A stretch of DNA of 64,000 nt from Streptomyces griseofuscus (GTDB lineage Bacteria; Actinomycetota; Actinomycetes; Streptomycetales; Streptomycetaceae): assembly GCF_014673495.1 (NCBI RefSeq), contig NZ_CP051006.1, forward strand, positions 1-64,000. Reading direction: 5' to 3'. Both the position numbers and the translations under genes were made by a program. This document shows, in pieces, positions 25,460 through 34,169 of this stretch. The notes beneath the pieces are model-generated. The model was not told where the DNA came from. It searched no databases and was given only the letters and a program-made list of their open reading frames with translations. Positions within the stretch are counted from its first letter, which is position 1; the number at the start of each line of letters is the position of its first letter.

Positions 25460-26383
25460 TCAGACGACCGACAGCACGATCTTGCCTGCGGTGCGGCCCC
25501 GCTCGCCGATCTCGTGCGCCTTCGCGGCCTCGGCCAGCGGCACGACGGTGTCGATCACCGGCCGCAGCGCGCCCCGCTCCACCAGGGCGGTGATCTCGCG
25601 CAGCCCCAGGTGGTCGGGTTCGACCAGCATCCACACCGCCCGCACCCCGTCCCGGGCCGTGGGAACGTCGTCCGGGCCGGGCAGCGTGATCAGCCGGCCA
25701 CCGGGCCGCAGGACCTTCAGCGACCGCTCGGCCGTCTCCGCGCCCAGTCCGTCCAGCACCACGTCGACGTCGCTCACGACGTCCTCGAACCGCACCGCGC
25801 GGTAGTCGATCACCTCGTCCGCGCCCAGCCGGCGCACCAGGTCGTGCTTGGCCGCTCCGGCCGTACCGATGACGTACGCGCCGCGGGCCTTGGCGATCTG
25901 CACGGCGAGGTGACCGACCCCGCCGGCGGCCGCGTGCACCAGCACCCGCTCGCCGGGACGCAGACCGGCGGTGTCGACGAGGGCCTGCCAGGCGGTGAGC
26001 GCCGCGAGCGGCAGGGCCGCCGCCTCCACGTGGGTCAGGGCGGCCGGCTTGGGTGCGAGATGCCGGGCCGGCGCCACCACGTACTCGGCATACGCGCCCG
26101 CCTGACGGGGGAACGACGGCATTCCGAAGACCTCGTCACCGGGGCGGAACATGCCCACACCGGGGCCGACGGCCTCGATCGTGCCCGACACGTCCCATCC
26201 GACCGCCGGCACCGCGCCCCACTCGATGAGAGCCCCACTGGCACGCGTCTTCCAGTCCACCGGGTTCACCCCGGCCGCGTGCACCCGGACCAGGACCTCG
26301 CCCAGCCCCGGTTCCGGGCGCGGCATCTCGCGCTCGACCAGGCTCTCGGCCCCGCCCCACTGCTCCACGACCACCGCACGCAT
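25460..26383 (-). CDS. Zinc-free NADPH:quinone-type oxidoreductase (MDR superfamily)
   Basis: A 307-residue medium-chain reductase. The GroES-like N-terminal domain (HAAGVNPVDWKTR, the typical quinone-reductase motif) is followed by a Rossmann domain with VHAAAGGVGHLAVQIAK. No structural zinc cysteine cluster is present. ATG 26383 is chosen because GAGGA lies five bases upstream; ATG 26395 would add four residues. It is divergent from the GlxA-type regulator at 26521 across a 137-base gap that holds a 14-bp palindrome, so that regulator is the obvious controller. Confidence 0.92.
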   Translation of the reverse strand: MRAVVVEQWGGAESLVEREMPRPEPGLGEVLVRVHAAGVNPVDWKTRASGALIEWGAVPAVGWDVSGTIEAVGPGVGMFRPGDEVFGMPSFPRQAGAYAEYVVAPARHLAPKPAALTHVEAAALPLAALTAWQALVDTAGLRPGERVLVHAAAGGVGHLAVQIAKARGAYVIGTAGAAKHDLVRRLGADEVIDYRAVRFEDVVSDVDVVLDGLGAETAERSLKVLRPGGRLITLPGPDDVPTARDGVRAVWMLVEPDHLGLREITALVERGALRPVIDTVVPLAEAAKAHEIGERGRTAGKIVLSVV

Positions 26384-26486
26384 CGTCTTCCTCATCCTTC
26401 GCTGTTCCCGGCTTCGTATCGGTCCGCGCCCGCAGTTCCCCGGCGCGACGCAGCCCAGCATCGGCCGCCGCGGCCCGTCACGGTGT

Positions 26487-26500
26487 TGGCCGTACGGCCA
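26487..26500. promoter_or_regulatory. 14-bp palindrome between divergent oxidoreductase and GlxA regulator
   Basis: TGGCCGTACGGCCA is a perfect palindrome. Another pair of half-sites, TGCCA and TGGCCA, follows within 20 bases. Its placement between two divergent starts fits an operator for the adjacent regulator. Confidence 0.6.
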
Positions 26501-26520
26501 CTATGTGCCAGGATCTGGCC

Positions 26521-27645
26521 ATGGACAGCACCCGGTGGACAGCGGCGGAGAACGCGAGGGGCCGCGCGGACGACACCCCGCGACGGCACCGGATCGCCGT
26601 GCTGGCACTGCCGGGGGTCCCGCCGTTCGAGCTCGGCATCCCCTCCCGTGTCTTCGGCAGCGCGCAGGACGCCGGGGGCCGCCCGCTGTACGACGTCACC
26701 GTCTGCACCGCCGACGGCGCCCCCGTGCCCAGCGACGCGGGCTTCACCGTCCAGCCCGCGGCCGGCCCCGAGGCCCTGGCCGCGGCGGACACCGTGATCT
26801 TCCCGCCCACGCACGCCATGCCCGAACTGGGCCGCGGCGGACCCCTGCCCGACAAGATCGCCGCGGCCATCGCCGGCATCCGGCCCGGCACCCGGCTGGT
26901 GTCCATCTGCACCGGCTCCTACGTCCTGGCCGCGGCCGGACTGCTCGACGGCCGTCCGGCCACCACCCACTGGAACCTCGCCCCGGAGTTCCGCCGGGCC
27001 TACCCCGGGGTCAGGCTCGACGAGGACGTCCTCTTCGTCGACGACGGCGACCTGCTGACCTCCGCGGGCGTGGCCGCCGGCGTCGACCTGTGCCTGCACA
27101 TGATCCGCCGCGACCACGGGGCCGCCGCCGCGAACCGGGCCGCCCGCATGTGTGTCGTACCGCCCTGGCGGGACGGCGGGCAGGCCCAGTACATCGACCG
27201 TCCGGTCCCCGAACCCACCGTCGCCGGCACCACCGCGACCCGTGCCTGGGCGCTGGAGCACCTCGGCGAGCCGCTCACCCTCGCCCGGCTCGCCGAGCAC
27301 GCCCGGATGAGCCTGCGCTCCTTCACCCGCAGGTTCCGCGACGAGGTCGGCATGACCCCGGTGCAGTGGCTCACCGCACAACGCCTCGAACTCGCCAAGC
27401 AGTTGCTGGAGACGACCGACCTGTCGATCGACCTGGTCGCCCACCGGGCCGGGTTCGGCACGGCGAACTCGCTGCGCGCGCACATGAGAACGGCCTTCGG
27501 GGTGTCGCCCGCCTCCTACCGCCGTACCTTCGGCGCGACCGGGCCCCCGCAGGCCGGCCGGCACCGCACCGATATGCGCACCGGGTCCAGGGCACCCGCC
27601 GGCCCGGGTGCCTGTTCCCCCGCGGGGAGCTCGCTGGGCGCCTGA
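26521..27645 (+). CDS. GlxA family transcriptional regulator (DJ-1/PfpI + AraC HTH)
   Basis: A 374-residue regulator. DJ-1/PfpI-type sensor at residues about 20-200 (elbow SICTGSYVLAAAGLLDG, then TTHWN and VLFVDDGDLLTSAGVAAG), AraC HTH at about 230-335 (MSLRSFTRRFRDEVGMTPVQ; AGFGTANSLRAHMR). A Pro/Gly-rich tail of about 35 residues follows and is dispensable in the family. ATG 26521 has AGGA eight bases upstream; ATG 26503 is also possible. It is the second GlxA-type regulator in the window, not a recent duplicate of the one at 3498. Confidence 0.9.
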   Translation: MDSTRWTAAENARGRADDTPRRHRIAVLALPGVPPFELGIPSRVFGSAQDAGGRPLYDVTVCTADGAPVPSDAGFTVQPAAGPEALAAADTVIFPPTHAMPELGRGGPLPDKIAAAIAGIRPGTRLVSICTGSYVLAAAGLLDGRPATTHWNLAPEFRRAYPGVRLDEDVLFVDDGDLLTSAGVAAGVDLCLHMIRRDHGAAAANRAARMCVVPPWRDGGQAQYIDRPVPEPTVAGTTATRAWALEHLGEPLTLARLAEHARMSLRSFTRRFRDEVGMTPVQWLTAQRLELAKQLLETTDLSIDLVAHRAGFGTANSLRAHMRTAFGVSPASYRRTFGATGPPQAGRHRTDMRTGSRAPAGPGACSPAGSSLGA

Positions 27646-27814
27646 CGCCGTCGGCGGCCGACGGTACCGGCGGGCCGAGGGCCGAGGGCCGAGGGCACAG
27701 CCTCGCCGCTGCCGACGACGCTCATGGTCAACGCCCTTGGGCGTCCCCGGTGGTGGCACCGGCCGCCGTGCAGCGGGAGACTTCTCGCCCGGCCCTGCAC
27801 CGAAGGAGAGGCCC

Positions 27815-28006
27815 GTGGCGAAAGCACGGTTACGCACCGCGCGCGATTACGCGCTCGTCGTCGGCGTGCTGATCGGCCTCCTGTGCATCGTCTGGGGAGG
27901 AGTCGCGGCCACCACCTGGGCGCTCAGCGAGATGACCGGCTGCGGCCACCACTGCGCCGCCCGCGTCCCCGACACCGGCGGGGGCGGAGGCGGGGGCGGG
28001 GGGTAG
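27815..28006 (+). CDS. Small single-span membrane protein with polyglycine tail
   Basis: 63 residues from GTG 27815, with AAGGAG seven bases upstream. A basic N-terminus, one transmembrane helix (ALVVGVLIGLLCIVWGGVAA), a Cys/His patch CGHHC, then a run of glycines to the stop. No family recognised. The remaining 260 bases to 28270 hold nothing evident. Confidence 0.65.
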   Translation: MAKARLRTARDYALVVGVLIGLLCIVWGGVAATTWALSEMTGCGHHCAARVPDTGGGGGGGGG

Positions 28007-28269
28007 CCGGCAGCTGCCGCACCGCTGCGCACCACGACCGTCCGCCAGGCCGTCCGGCCCGTCCGCTCCGGCCTGCGTGCAAGTGGCCGTCAGCGCCGGG
28101 GGGTTCACCGCGCCCCGGCCCCACGGGGCGTGTTGTTCGGCCTGGTCGGTGTGGCCGGACGAGGGTTCGAACGGCGCGGCCGGCGTGTGATCGGTTTCCG
28201 GCTCGGCCGGCGTCCTGGTCGTGGCGGGCCGGAGGCGTCGTGGCGGCCCCGGCGGGGCGTGGTGGCGGT

Positions 28270-28932
28270 TCAGATGCTGCGGGCGGTGATGTCGCCGTGG
28301 TCGGTGGTGGCGTGGATGTCGAGGGCGGGGGTGCCGTCGTTGCGGAGGGTGTTGCTGATGCGGCCGTGGGTGGTGCCGGCGTCCAGGGTGGCGGAGGTGC
28401 CGGGGGCGGCGCCGATCGTGATGTCGCCGGACCGGGTGCGGAGCACAACGGTGCCGTGGGTGGCCTCGGTGATCTGGATGTCGCCGTGGGCGGTGCTGAT
28501 CTTCGCGGGGCCGCCCAGGCGGCCGACCTCGATGTCGCCGTCGACGGCGGTGAGTTGGAGGCTCGCGGTCTCGTCCAGCTTGATCCGGCGGTAGGCGCCG
28601 TCGAAGGCGACGTCGCCGAGGCGGCCGACAGCACGGAGTTCGGCGCCGGCGGTTTTGGCGTCGACGCGGGAGCCGGCGGGCAGTTTGACCGTCACCTCGA
28701 CGGCTCCGGTGGGGCCGAGGTGCCGGTCCCCCGCCGGGGTGTCGATGCGCAGGACCCCGCCCGCGTATTCGACGGTGGTCTGCTGGGCCGCCTTCGCGTC
28801 GCGGGCCTTGGAGGCGTTGGCGGGCAGGACCTCGACCACGGTGTCGGTCCGGTCGGCGGCGATGAACTGGACGCGGCCCGCGGGGATGGTGAGGACGGCG
28901 GCGATCGGGGCGGGGGTGTCGAACTTCTGCAT
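28270..28932 (-). CDS. DUF4097 (adhesin-like beta-helix) family protein
   Basis: A 220-residue protein with repeating short strands every 15-20 residues (GDVAFDGAYRRIKLDETASL, VDGDIEVGRLGGPAKISTAH, GDITIGAAPGTS, DHGDITARSI), the DUF4097 right-handed beta-solenoid pattern. It has no signal peptide, so it is cytoplasmic. ATG 28932 is used (a GTG sits directly before it). Divergent from the MarR-like regulator at 29158, and the same pair occurs together widely in Streptomyces; the regulator probably controls this gene. Confidence 0.88.
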   Translation of the reverse strand: MQKFDTPAPIAAVLTIPAGRVQFIAADRTDTVVEVLPANASKARDAKAAQQTTVEYAGGVLRIDTPAGDRHLGPTGAVEVTVKLPAGSRVDAKTAGAELRAVGRLGDVAFDGAYRRIKLDETASLQLTAVDGDIEVGRLGGPAKISTAHGDIQITEATHGTVVLRTRSGDITIGAAPGTSATLDAGTTHGRISNTLRNDGTPALDIHATTDHGDITARSI

Positions 28933-29157
28933 CACGGTCTCCCGAGTTCGTTCCTTGTTTCTGACACGGGAAACGCTATGTTGCGTTCACTGATCGGGCA
29001 ATGGACTTGTTGCGCTTCAAGTAGATCACCGCAGGTCACAAGTAGTGAATCGTTGCGGCGATTTGACGGGTAACGCAACGGTCTTCGACGCGTTCGTTGC
29101 AATGAACTGGTGGTGAACGCTATGGTGGCGCTCCCGCCGAGCATGAAGGAGACCGCG

Positions 29158-29913
29158 ATGCCGGGAGGCAGGCTCACCCAGCCCGAACGCCAGCAGATCG
29201 CGCTGGGCCTGGCCGACGGCCTCGCCTACGCGGAGATCGCCCGCCGCCTGGAGCGCCCCACCTCGACCGTCACCCGCGAGGTCATGCGCAACGGCGGGCC
29301 CACCGCCTACCGCGCCGACCTCGCCCACCGCGCCACCGGACACCGCGCCCAGCGCCGCAGGCAGCCCGCCCCCCGGGCACCGCGGACCCCGCCGCAGCCC
29401 TACGGACGCGACGCCGGGGCGGTACGCGCGTACGAGGAGACGCTCACCGCCGTCTTCATGCGGTCGGGCACCCCCAGGATGATGGCCCGGGTGATGGCCT
29501 GCCTGTGCGTCAGCGACGCGGGCACCCTCACCGCCGCCGAACTCGTCCAGCGACTCCAGGTCAGCCCCGCGTCCGTGTCCAAGGCGATCGCCTTCCTGGA
29601 GAGCCAGGACCTGGTGCGCCGCGAGCGCGACGAACGCCGCCGCGAGCGCTACTCCATCGACGACGACGTCTGGTACCAGTCCATGATCGCCAGCGCCCGC
29701 GCCACCGCCCAGGTCGCCGAGACCGCACGGCAGGGCGTCACCGTCCTCGTCCCCGGCACCCCGGCCGCCCGCCGGCTGGAGAACATCGGCCGCTTCCTCG
29801 ACTTCGTCTCCGAGAGCCTCACCCGCGCCGCGGACCAGGCCCGCGAGGTCCTCCACACCAAGCCCGGCACCGCCGCGGACGGACAGCAGGTGCGACCGGG
29901 TACGCCACCGTGA
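29158..29913 (+). CDS. GbsR/MarR-type regulator with an IS30-like N-terminal HTH
   Basis: A 251-residue protein. Residues 1-45 form a helix-turn-helix like that of IS30 transposases (LTQPERQQIALGLADGLAYA, EIARRLERPTSTVTREV). Residues about 75-170 form a winged helix of GbsR/MarR type (LTAAELVQRLQVSPASVSKA, QDLVRRERDERRRERY). Two DNA-binding modules in one chain are unusual. AAGGAG lies six bases before ATG 29158. The 220-base gap to the divergent DUF4097 gene holds several GTTGC/GCAAC half-sites and two AACGCTATG boxes, possible operators. Confidence 0.85.
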   Translation: MPGGRLTQPERQQIALGLADGLAYAEIARRLERPTSTVTREVMRNGGPTAYRADLAHRATGHRAQRRRQPAPRAPRTPPQPYGRDAGAVRAYEETLTAVFMRSGTPRMMARVMACLCVSDAGTLTAAELVQRLQVSPASVSKAIAFLESQDLVRRERDERRRERYSIDDDVWYQSMIASARATAQVAETARQGVTVLVPGTPAARRLENIGRFLDFVSESLTRAADQAREVLHTKPGTAADGQQVRPGTPP

Positions 29914-30042
29914 GCGGCCCGGTGCCGGATGCCGGTGAGGGTGTCAGTGGGGTCCGGTCGGACGGCCGTACGACTGTTCACGATGTCGCTCGGTCTCTTC
30001 CCGACGCCGGTGCGCTGCGCGACCTGTCAGGGGCGCCGCCTG

Positions 30043-30400
30043 GATGCCGTGGCCGAAGCGGTCACCTACTTCAGCACCCTCATGGGCGACCTCGCCCGCC
30101 TGCGCCGCGGCAGCCCCGCCGACGACGTGACGACCACCCTGGTCCGGGCCACCGTGGACGGCCGGCTGCTCACGACGCCGAACTCGGCGCGTTCCTGCGC
30201 ATCCTGCTGGTCGGCGGCAACGGCACCACCCGCAGCACCCTGGCCCACATGCTGCACCCGCTGACCGACAACCCCGGCCGGAAACAGCTGCTCCTGGCCG
30301 ACCTGCCGGGACGTATGCCCGGCACCGTCGAGGAAACCCTGCGCCACGCCACCCCGGGAACCTGGATGCGCCGCAACGTCACCCGCAACACCACCGGGGT
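30043..30400 (+). pseudogene. Cytochrome P450 fragment
   Basis: AVAEAVTYFSTLMGDLARLR and PADDVTTTLVRATVDGRLL read in one frame, shift near 30178, then continue GAFLRILLVGGNGTTRSTLA (the I-helix) and VEETLRHATPGTWMRR (K-helix ExxR). The haem-binding loop and the first half are missing. A dead P450, unrelated in orientation to its neighbours. Confidence 0.7.
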
Positions 30401-30452
30401 GTCCGTCCGCGGTTCGCGCGGCGGGCCCCTCGCTCGACGGCCGGTCCGGCCG

Positions 30453-30633
30453 GTCAGCGGGCGGTCAGGGGTGTGTCAGCGGGGCCTGGCACGGTAGTAC
30501 CCGTGAACGGCGCTACCGCACAGGCCGGACACGAGGAGAGGTGCCCGGAGTGGTTTATCGGGGACCAGGGCAGTAGCCCGAAGTCGGATCCGCAAGGGTC
30601 CACGCAGGTTCGAATCCTGCCCTCTCCGCAACG
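30453..30633. repeat. 181-bp direct repeat, copy 1
   Basis: Identical to 32798-32978 except for three single-base differences. The unit contains a long interrupted hairpin (30473-30532) made of GTGTC/GACAC, GGCCTG/CAGGCC and GGTAG/CTACC helices, then the tRNA-shaped segment. Sequence similarity ends abruptly at both borders. The two copies bracket the monooxygenase gene. Confidence 0.9.
30535..30628 (+). ncRNA. tRNA-like RNA without a normal anticodon loop, copy 1
   Basis: 94 bases. A 7-bp acceptor stem (GGAGAGG/CCTCTCC) is followed by discriminator G and CA. The T arm is GCAGG-TTCGAAT-CCTGC. The D-like arm is CCCG...CGGG with the GG of the loop, and a 6-bp variable arm is closed by GCAA. 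The length and variable arm fit serine/leucine-type tRNA. The anticodon region, however, folds as GAC-(CA)-GGGC-AGTA-GCCC-(GAA)-GTC, giving a tetraloop and no 7-base anticodon loop, and the D arm has one extra base. It is therefore probably not a decoding tRNA; a decayed tRNA or a specialised tRNA-like RNA are the alternatives. Fold made by eye. Confidence 0.55.
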
Positions 30634-30729
30634 GGAAGCACGCAGCCGGCCCCATTTCCCCCGCAGGGCCTGTCTCTTGACACCGCGGCGGCTTTTTGGC
30701 TTTTCCGCCCTTCGGTCATAGTCGCCGCC

Positions 30730-32292
30730 ATGGACTATGACGTAGTGGTGGCCGGGGGCGGCCCGGTCGGGCTGATGCTGGGCTGTGAACTCCGGCTCGG
30801 GGGCGCGCGGGTGGCCGTCCTAGAGCGCCGCACCGAGGTGGACTCGACGATCAAGGGCGGGGCGATCACCACGCCCGGCGCGGAGGCGCTCTACCGCCGG
30901 GGCATGCTGCCCGCGATGGCCGAGGTGCAGCGGCAGGCGGTGGAGAGCTTCCGGGCGTTCATACGCGAACACGACGGCGGGGACGAGGGCGGGGGTGCGC
31001 CCGCGGGGCAGGGGCTGGGGGTCGTCGGGCACTTCGCCGGGATCATGCTGCGCGCCGACCTGGTCGACCGCACGGAGGCGGGCCTCGGCGACGCCGGGCC
31101 CGCCTCGGAGATCGCCTTCGTGGCGCAGCAGGACATCGAGCGGCTGCTCGGCGAGCGGGCAAAGGAACTCGGTGTCGAGGTGCGCCGGGGAGTGGAGCTG
31201 ACGGGCTTCGACGCGGACGAGAGGGGCGTCACCGTGCGAAGCGGCCACGGGGCCGTGCGCGCCGGCTGGCTCGTGGGCTGCGACGGCGGCCGCAGCACGG
31301 TCCGCAAGCTCGCGGGGTTCGCATTCCCCGGCACGGAGCCGGAGATCACGTGCCACCAGGCGGTCGTGGAGATGACCGGCGCCGAGGATCTGAAGGTCGG
31401 CTGGACCGCCACGGACACCGGGGTGTACGCCTACGGGCCGATGCCGGGCCGTATCGTCACCGTGGAGTTCGACGGGCCGCCGGCCGACCGGGACGCGCCG
31501 GTCACCGCCGAGGACCTCCAGGCGCGGCTGCGGCGCGTCTGCGGCGTGGACGTCACGGTCACCGGGGTGCGGACCGCGACCCGCTTCACCGACCACGCCC
31601 GCCAGGTCACCGAGTACCGCAGGGGCCGGGTGCTGCTGGCGGGCGATGCGGCGCACGTGCACTCCGCGTTCGGGAGCCAGGGGCTGAGCCTGGGGATCGG
31701 GGACGCGATGAACCTCGGCTGGAAACTCGCCGCGGTGGTCGGCGGCCGGGCGCCGCAGGGACTGCTGGACACGTACACCCGCGAGCGGCACCCGGTCGGT
31801 GCGCAGGTCCTTGACTGGACCAGGTCCCAGGTCGCGGCCATGCGCCCGGACCCGCGCTCCCGGGCCCTGCGCGAGATCGTCAGCGACCTGGCGGGGACGG
31901 TCACGGGCACCACGTATCTCACCGCGCGGCTCAACGGCGGCGGGGTGCGCTACGACCTCGCGGGCACGCACCCGCTGACCGGACGCAGCGCCCCGGACCT
32001 CGAACTCGCTGGCGCCGGCCGCCTCGCGGACCATCTGCGCGCGGGCCGGGCGCTCCTGCTCGACCTCGCCGACGACCCGGGGCTGCGGGCGCTTGCCGCG
32101 GGGTATGCCGGCCGCGTCGACACGCTGACGGCCCGTTGCCCGTCCCGCCCGAAGCTGGCGGCGGTCCTCGTGCGTCCGGACGGCTTCACGGCCTGGGCGG
32201 CCGACGCGGGGGCACCGGCGCCGGCGGCCGGGCTGGCAGAGGCGCTCAGGGAGTGGTTCGCCGTGCCGGAGGGCGCGGTGACGCCGGGCTGA
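30730..32292 (+). CDS. FAD-dependent aromatic monooxygenase (class A flavoprotein)
   Basis: A 520-residue flavin monooxygenase of the polyketide/phenol hydroxylase type that hydroxylates aromatic substrates with NAD(P)H and oxygen. GxGxxG is in VAGGGPVGLMLGCEL (residues 8-22), the GD motif is AGDAAHVHSAFGSQGLSLGI (about 300), and a thioredoxin-like C-terminal domain follows about residue 400. Similar enzymes tailor antibiotics or inactivate drugs such as rifamycins; the substrate cannot be told from sequence. It is the only gene between the two 181-bp repeats and could have moved with them. Confidence 0.9.
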   Translation: MDYDVVVAGGGPVGLMLGCELRLGGARVAVLERRTEVDSTIKGGAITTPGAEALYRRGMLPAMAEVQRQAVESFRAFIREHDGGDEGGGAPAGQGLGVVGHFAGIMLRADLVDRTEAGLGDAGPASEIAFVAQQDIERLLGERAKELGVEVRRGVELTGFDADERGVTVRSGHGAVRAGWLVGCDGGRSTVRKLAGFAFPGTEPEITCHQAVVEMTGAEDLKVGWTATDTGVYAYGPMPGRIVTVEFDGPPADRDAPVTAEDLQARLRRVCGVDVTVTGVRTATRFTDHARQVTEYRRGRVLLAGDAAHVHSAFGSQGLSLGIGDAMNLGWKLAAVVGGRAPQGLLDTYTRERHPVGAQVLDWTRSQVAAMRPDPRSRALREIVSDLAGTVTGTTYLTARLNGGGVRYDLAGTHPLTGRSAPDLELAGAGRLADHLRAGRALLLDLADDPGLRALAAGYAGRVDTLTARCPSRPKLAAVLVRPDGFTAWAADAGAPAPAAGLAEALREWFAVPEGAVTPG

Positions 32293-32797
32293 TCCGCCGC
32301 TCTACCTGTCCGACCCGGACCGCGGCCGCTGCGCCAGAGGCCGCGGCGGTCTTCCCGGCGTGTTCGAGGTGCCCGTCCCGAGCGCGGCGGCCGCCCGCGC
32401 CGGGGCCGCCCCGGCTGCGGGTGCGAGGTCCGTGCCGGGCCGCGCCGCAGCCGGTCCGGGTCCGGCACCCGCTCCCCCGGCGGCGAGTCCGGCGCCGCCC
32501 GCTCTGCGCTGCCTGCTGCCCGGTGTGGGGCGTCCGGTGCGGGGTGTCCCGCAGCCGCTGGTCCGCCGCCTCGCGGACCGGGGCCGTCGGTCTCGCCGGC
32601 GTCGTCGCCCCCGGGAGCAGCACCCGCCGCTCACGCGGGCGGCCGGCCGCCCGGTCGCACGACGTCTTCGGGTCTTCGTCCGCCTGCGCGGCCCGCGCGT
32701 CCGCCCGCCTGCGCGGTTCGCCCTCCGCCTCGGTGAACTCCCGGTGCCGCACCGGCCGCTGCGGCTTTCGGGCGTGTCCTCGGGTGCGCAGTCGTGC
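32293..32797. other. Gene-less stretch inside the repeat-bracketed cassette
   Basis: About 500 bases of Arg/Pro/Ala-rich open frames on both strands, with no protein family text, ribosome site or structured repeat recognised. Confidence 0.5.
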
Positions 32798-32978
32798 GTC
32801 AGCGGGTGGTCAGGGGTGTGTCAGCGGGGCCTGGCACGGTAGTACCCGTGAACGGCGCTACCGCACAGGCCGGACACGGGGAGAGGTGCCCGGAGTGGTT
32901 TATCGGGGACCAGGGCAGTAGCCCGAAGTCGGATCCGCAATGGTCCACGCAGGTTCGAATCCTGCCCTCTCCGCAACG
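32798..32978. repeat. 181-bp direct repeat, copy 2
   Basis: Second copy of the unit at 30453-30633, same orientation, offset 2345 bp, three substitutions. It contains the same interrupted hairpin (32818-32877) and tRNA-like segment. Confidence 0.9.
32880..32973 (+). ncRNA. tRNA-like RNA without a normal anticodon loop, copy 2
   Basis: The acceptor, T, D and anticodon-region bases match copy 1. The one internal difference (G to T in the variable arm) breaks a single base pair there. Retention of acceptor and T-arm pairing in both copies is compatible with function or simply with a recent duplication. Confidence 0.55.
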
Positions 32979-33051
32979 ATCGACAACGCCTCCCGGCTCC
33001 CGGCTCCCGTGACAGCGTGAGGATCCTCGCAGGGCTGGTCGAGGAGATCGC

Positions 33052-33477
33052 GTGGGAACCTGGGGCATCGGCCCGTTCGACAGCGAGGCGGCCGCGGCGG
33101 AACGCGTGCCCGTGATCCGCCGGGTCCTCGAACGCGCCGCCGCCGGTGCGGAGTTCCTGGAGATTCCCGATGCCGAGCGGACGGTCGCCGCGGCGGCGCT
33201 GGTCGCCGGGCAGCATCCTGCCGGTGGGCCGGAGCGTCCTGTCGGTGGGCCCTCGGGTTCGGGCTACGGCCCGTCGGAGCCGCTGCCTCCATTGCCCGCA
33301 GAGTTCCGGACGCTCGCCCTCGCGGCCCTGCACCAGGTGGCCGGCGGGCTGTGCGGACTCGCCGTGGTGCGGGACGAGGCGGTGGACGGGCCGAAATGGC
33401 GCCGGGGCGTCGTCCGTCTCCGCGAGGTCCTCGGCCCTCCGCTCCCGCCGCAGGGGGAAGTCCTCTTCGCCGTCTGA
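33052..33477 (+). CDS. DUF4259 domain protein
   Basis: A 141-residue protein starting with the family hallmark GTWG-x-GPFDSEAAA and continuing with a helical body (FRTLALAALHQVAGGLCGLA) and WRRGVVRLREVLGPPLPP. It has a Pro/Gly-rich insert near residue 65. DUF4259 proteins are small cytoplasmic proteins of unknown role, sometimes beside toxins. GTG start at 33052. It is followed by decayed DNA, so it seems to stand alone. Confidence 0.8.
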   Translation: MGTWGIGPFDSEAAAAERVPVIRRVLERAAAGAEFLEIPDAERTVAAAALVAGQHPAGGPERPVGGPSGSGYGPSEPLPPLPAEFRTLALAALHQVAGGLCGLAVVRDEAVDGPKWRRGVVRLREVLGPPLPPQGEVLFAV

Positions 33478-33769
33478 CCGGTGACGCGCCGTCATGGACC
33501 GCGGAAGCCGGGTCCGGGCCCCGCCCCGGGGGCCGCCGGAGCGCGCGGGGCATCACGCCGGCCGGCTGCTGCCGGGCCGTGCCGATGCCTCTGCTCTTGG
33601 ATCCGGGGCCCTGGAGGCGCCGGGCGGCGTGGGAGGAGAGCGGGCGGCCGGGCCGGAGGCGTTCTCGCGGGCTCTGGGGCGGCTGTCGGCCGTCCGTGGT
33701 CCGTGGCCGGGCGGGATGCCCCCCCCGGGGGCGGGGGCATCCCGCCGCGCATGCCGTGGCCGCCCCTTC

Positions 33770-33955
33770 CGGCCGGCCGACGGCTGCCTCTCCACCCTGC
33801 GCGTCCGCCCCGTCCCGGGCCGTACCGGCATCGCCCAGGTCCAGTGGTCCGGCCGCTTCAGCCCCCGGGGCGCCACCGAGGACGAGGCCGTCGCCCTCTT
33901 CACCGGCACCCACCGCGACGGCCTCGACGCCCTCCACCGGGCCCTCGCCGTCTGA
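33770..33955 (+). pseudogene. SRPBCC (polyketide cyclase-like) C-terminal remnant
   Basis: The text IAQVQWSGRFSPRGATEDEA followed by LDALHRAL matches the last strand and C-terminal helix of SRPBCC proteins (WSG-x-F-x-PRG-x-x-EDEA). The upstream two-thirds of the frame is low-complexity without family text and there is no clear start, so the gene is read as 5'-destroyed. Confidence 0.5.
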
Positions 33956-34169
33956 CACCGCGCCGGGCGGGCAGGACACGGGTCCCGGGGGCGGCGGGGC
34001 GATCGTGGGAAAACGCTGGGGCGTATGGCGTAACCCCGGTGCGGTCCGTGGCGCGCCCTCGGCCGCGGGCCGGGAACATCGTGATCCCTGAGTCCGTCAC
34101 CCAGGCCGCGACGGGCGGCACCGGGCAGCGCCGCGCCGGCGCCACCGCCTCGACGGGAAGAACCCCATC

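Noticed and set aside
26392..27837. A 481-codon minus-strand frame opposite the GlxA-type regulator
   Set aside because: No domain text; complementary shadow of a gene with clear DJ-1 and AraC motifs.
30535..30628. Canonical tRNA-Ser or tRNA-Leu gene
   Set aside because: The acceptor, T and variable arms fit, but no 5-bp stem with 7-base loop can be drawn at the anticodon and the D arm has an extra base; reported as tRNA-like instead.
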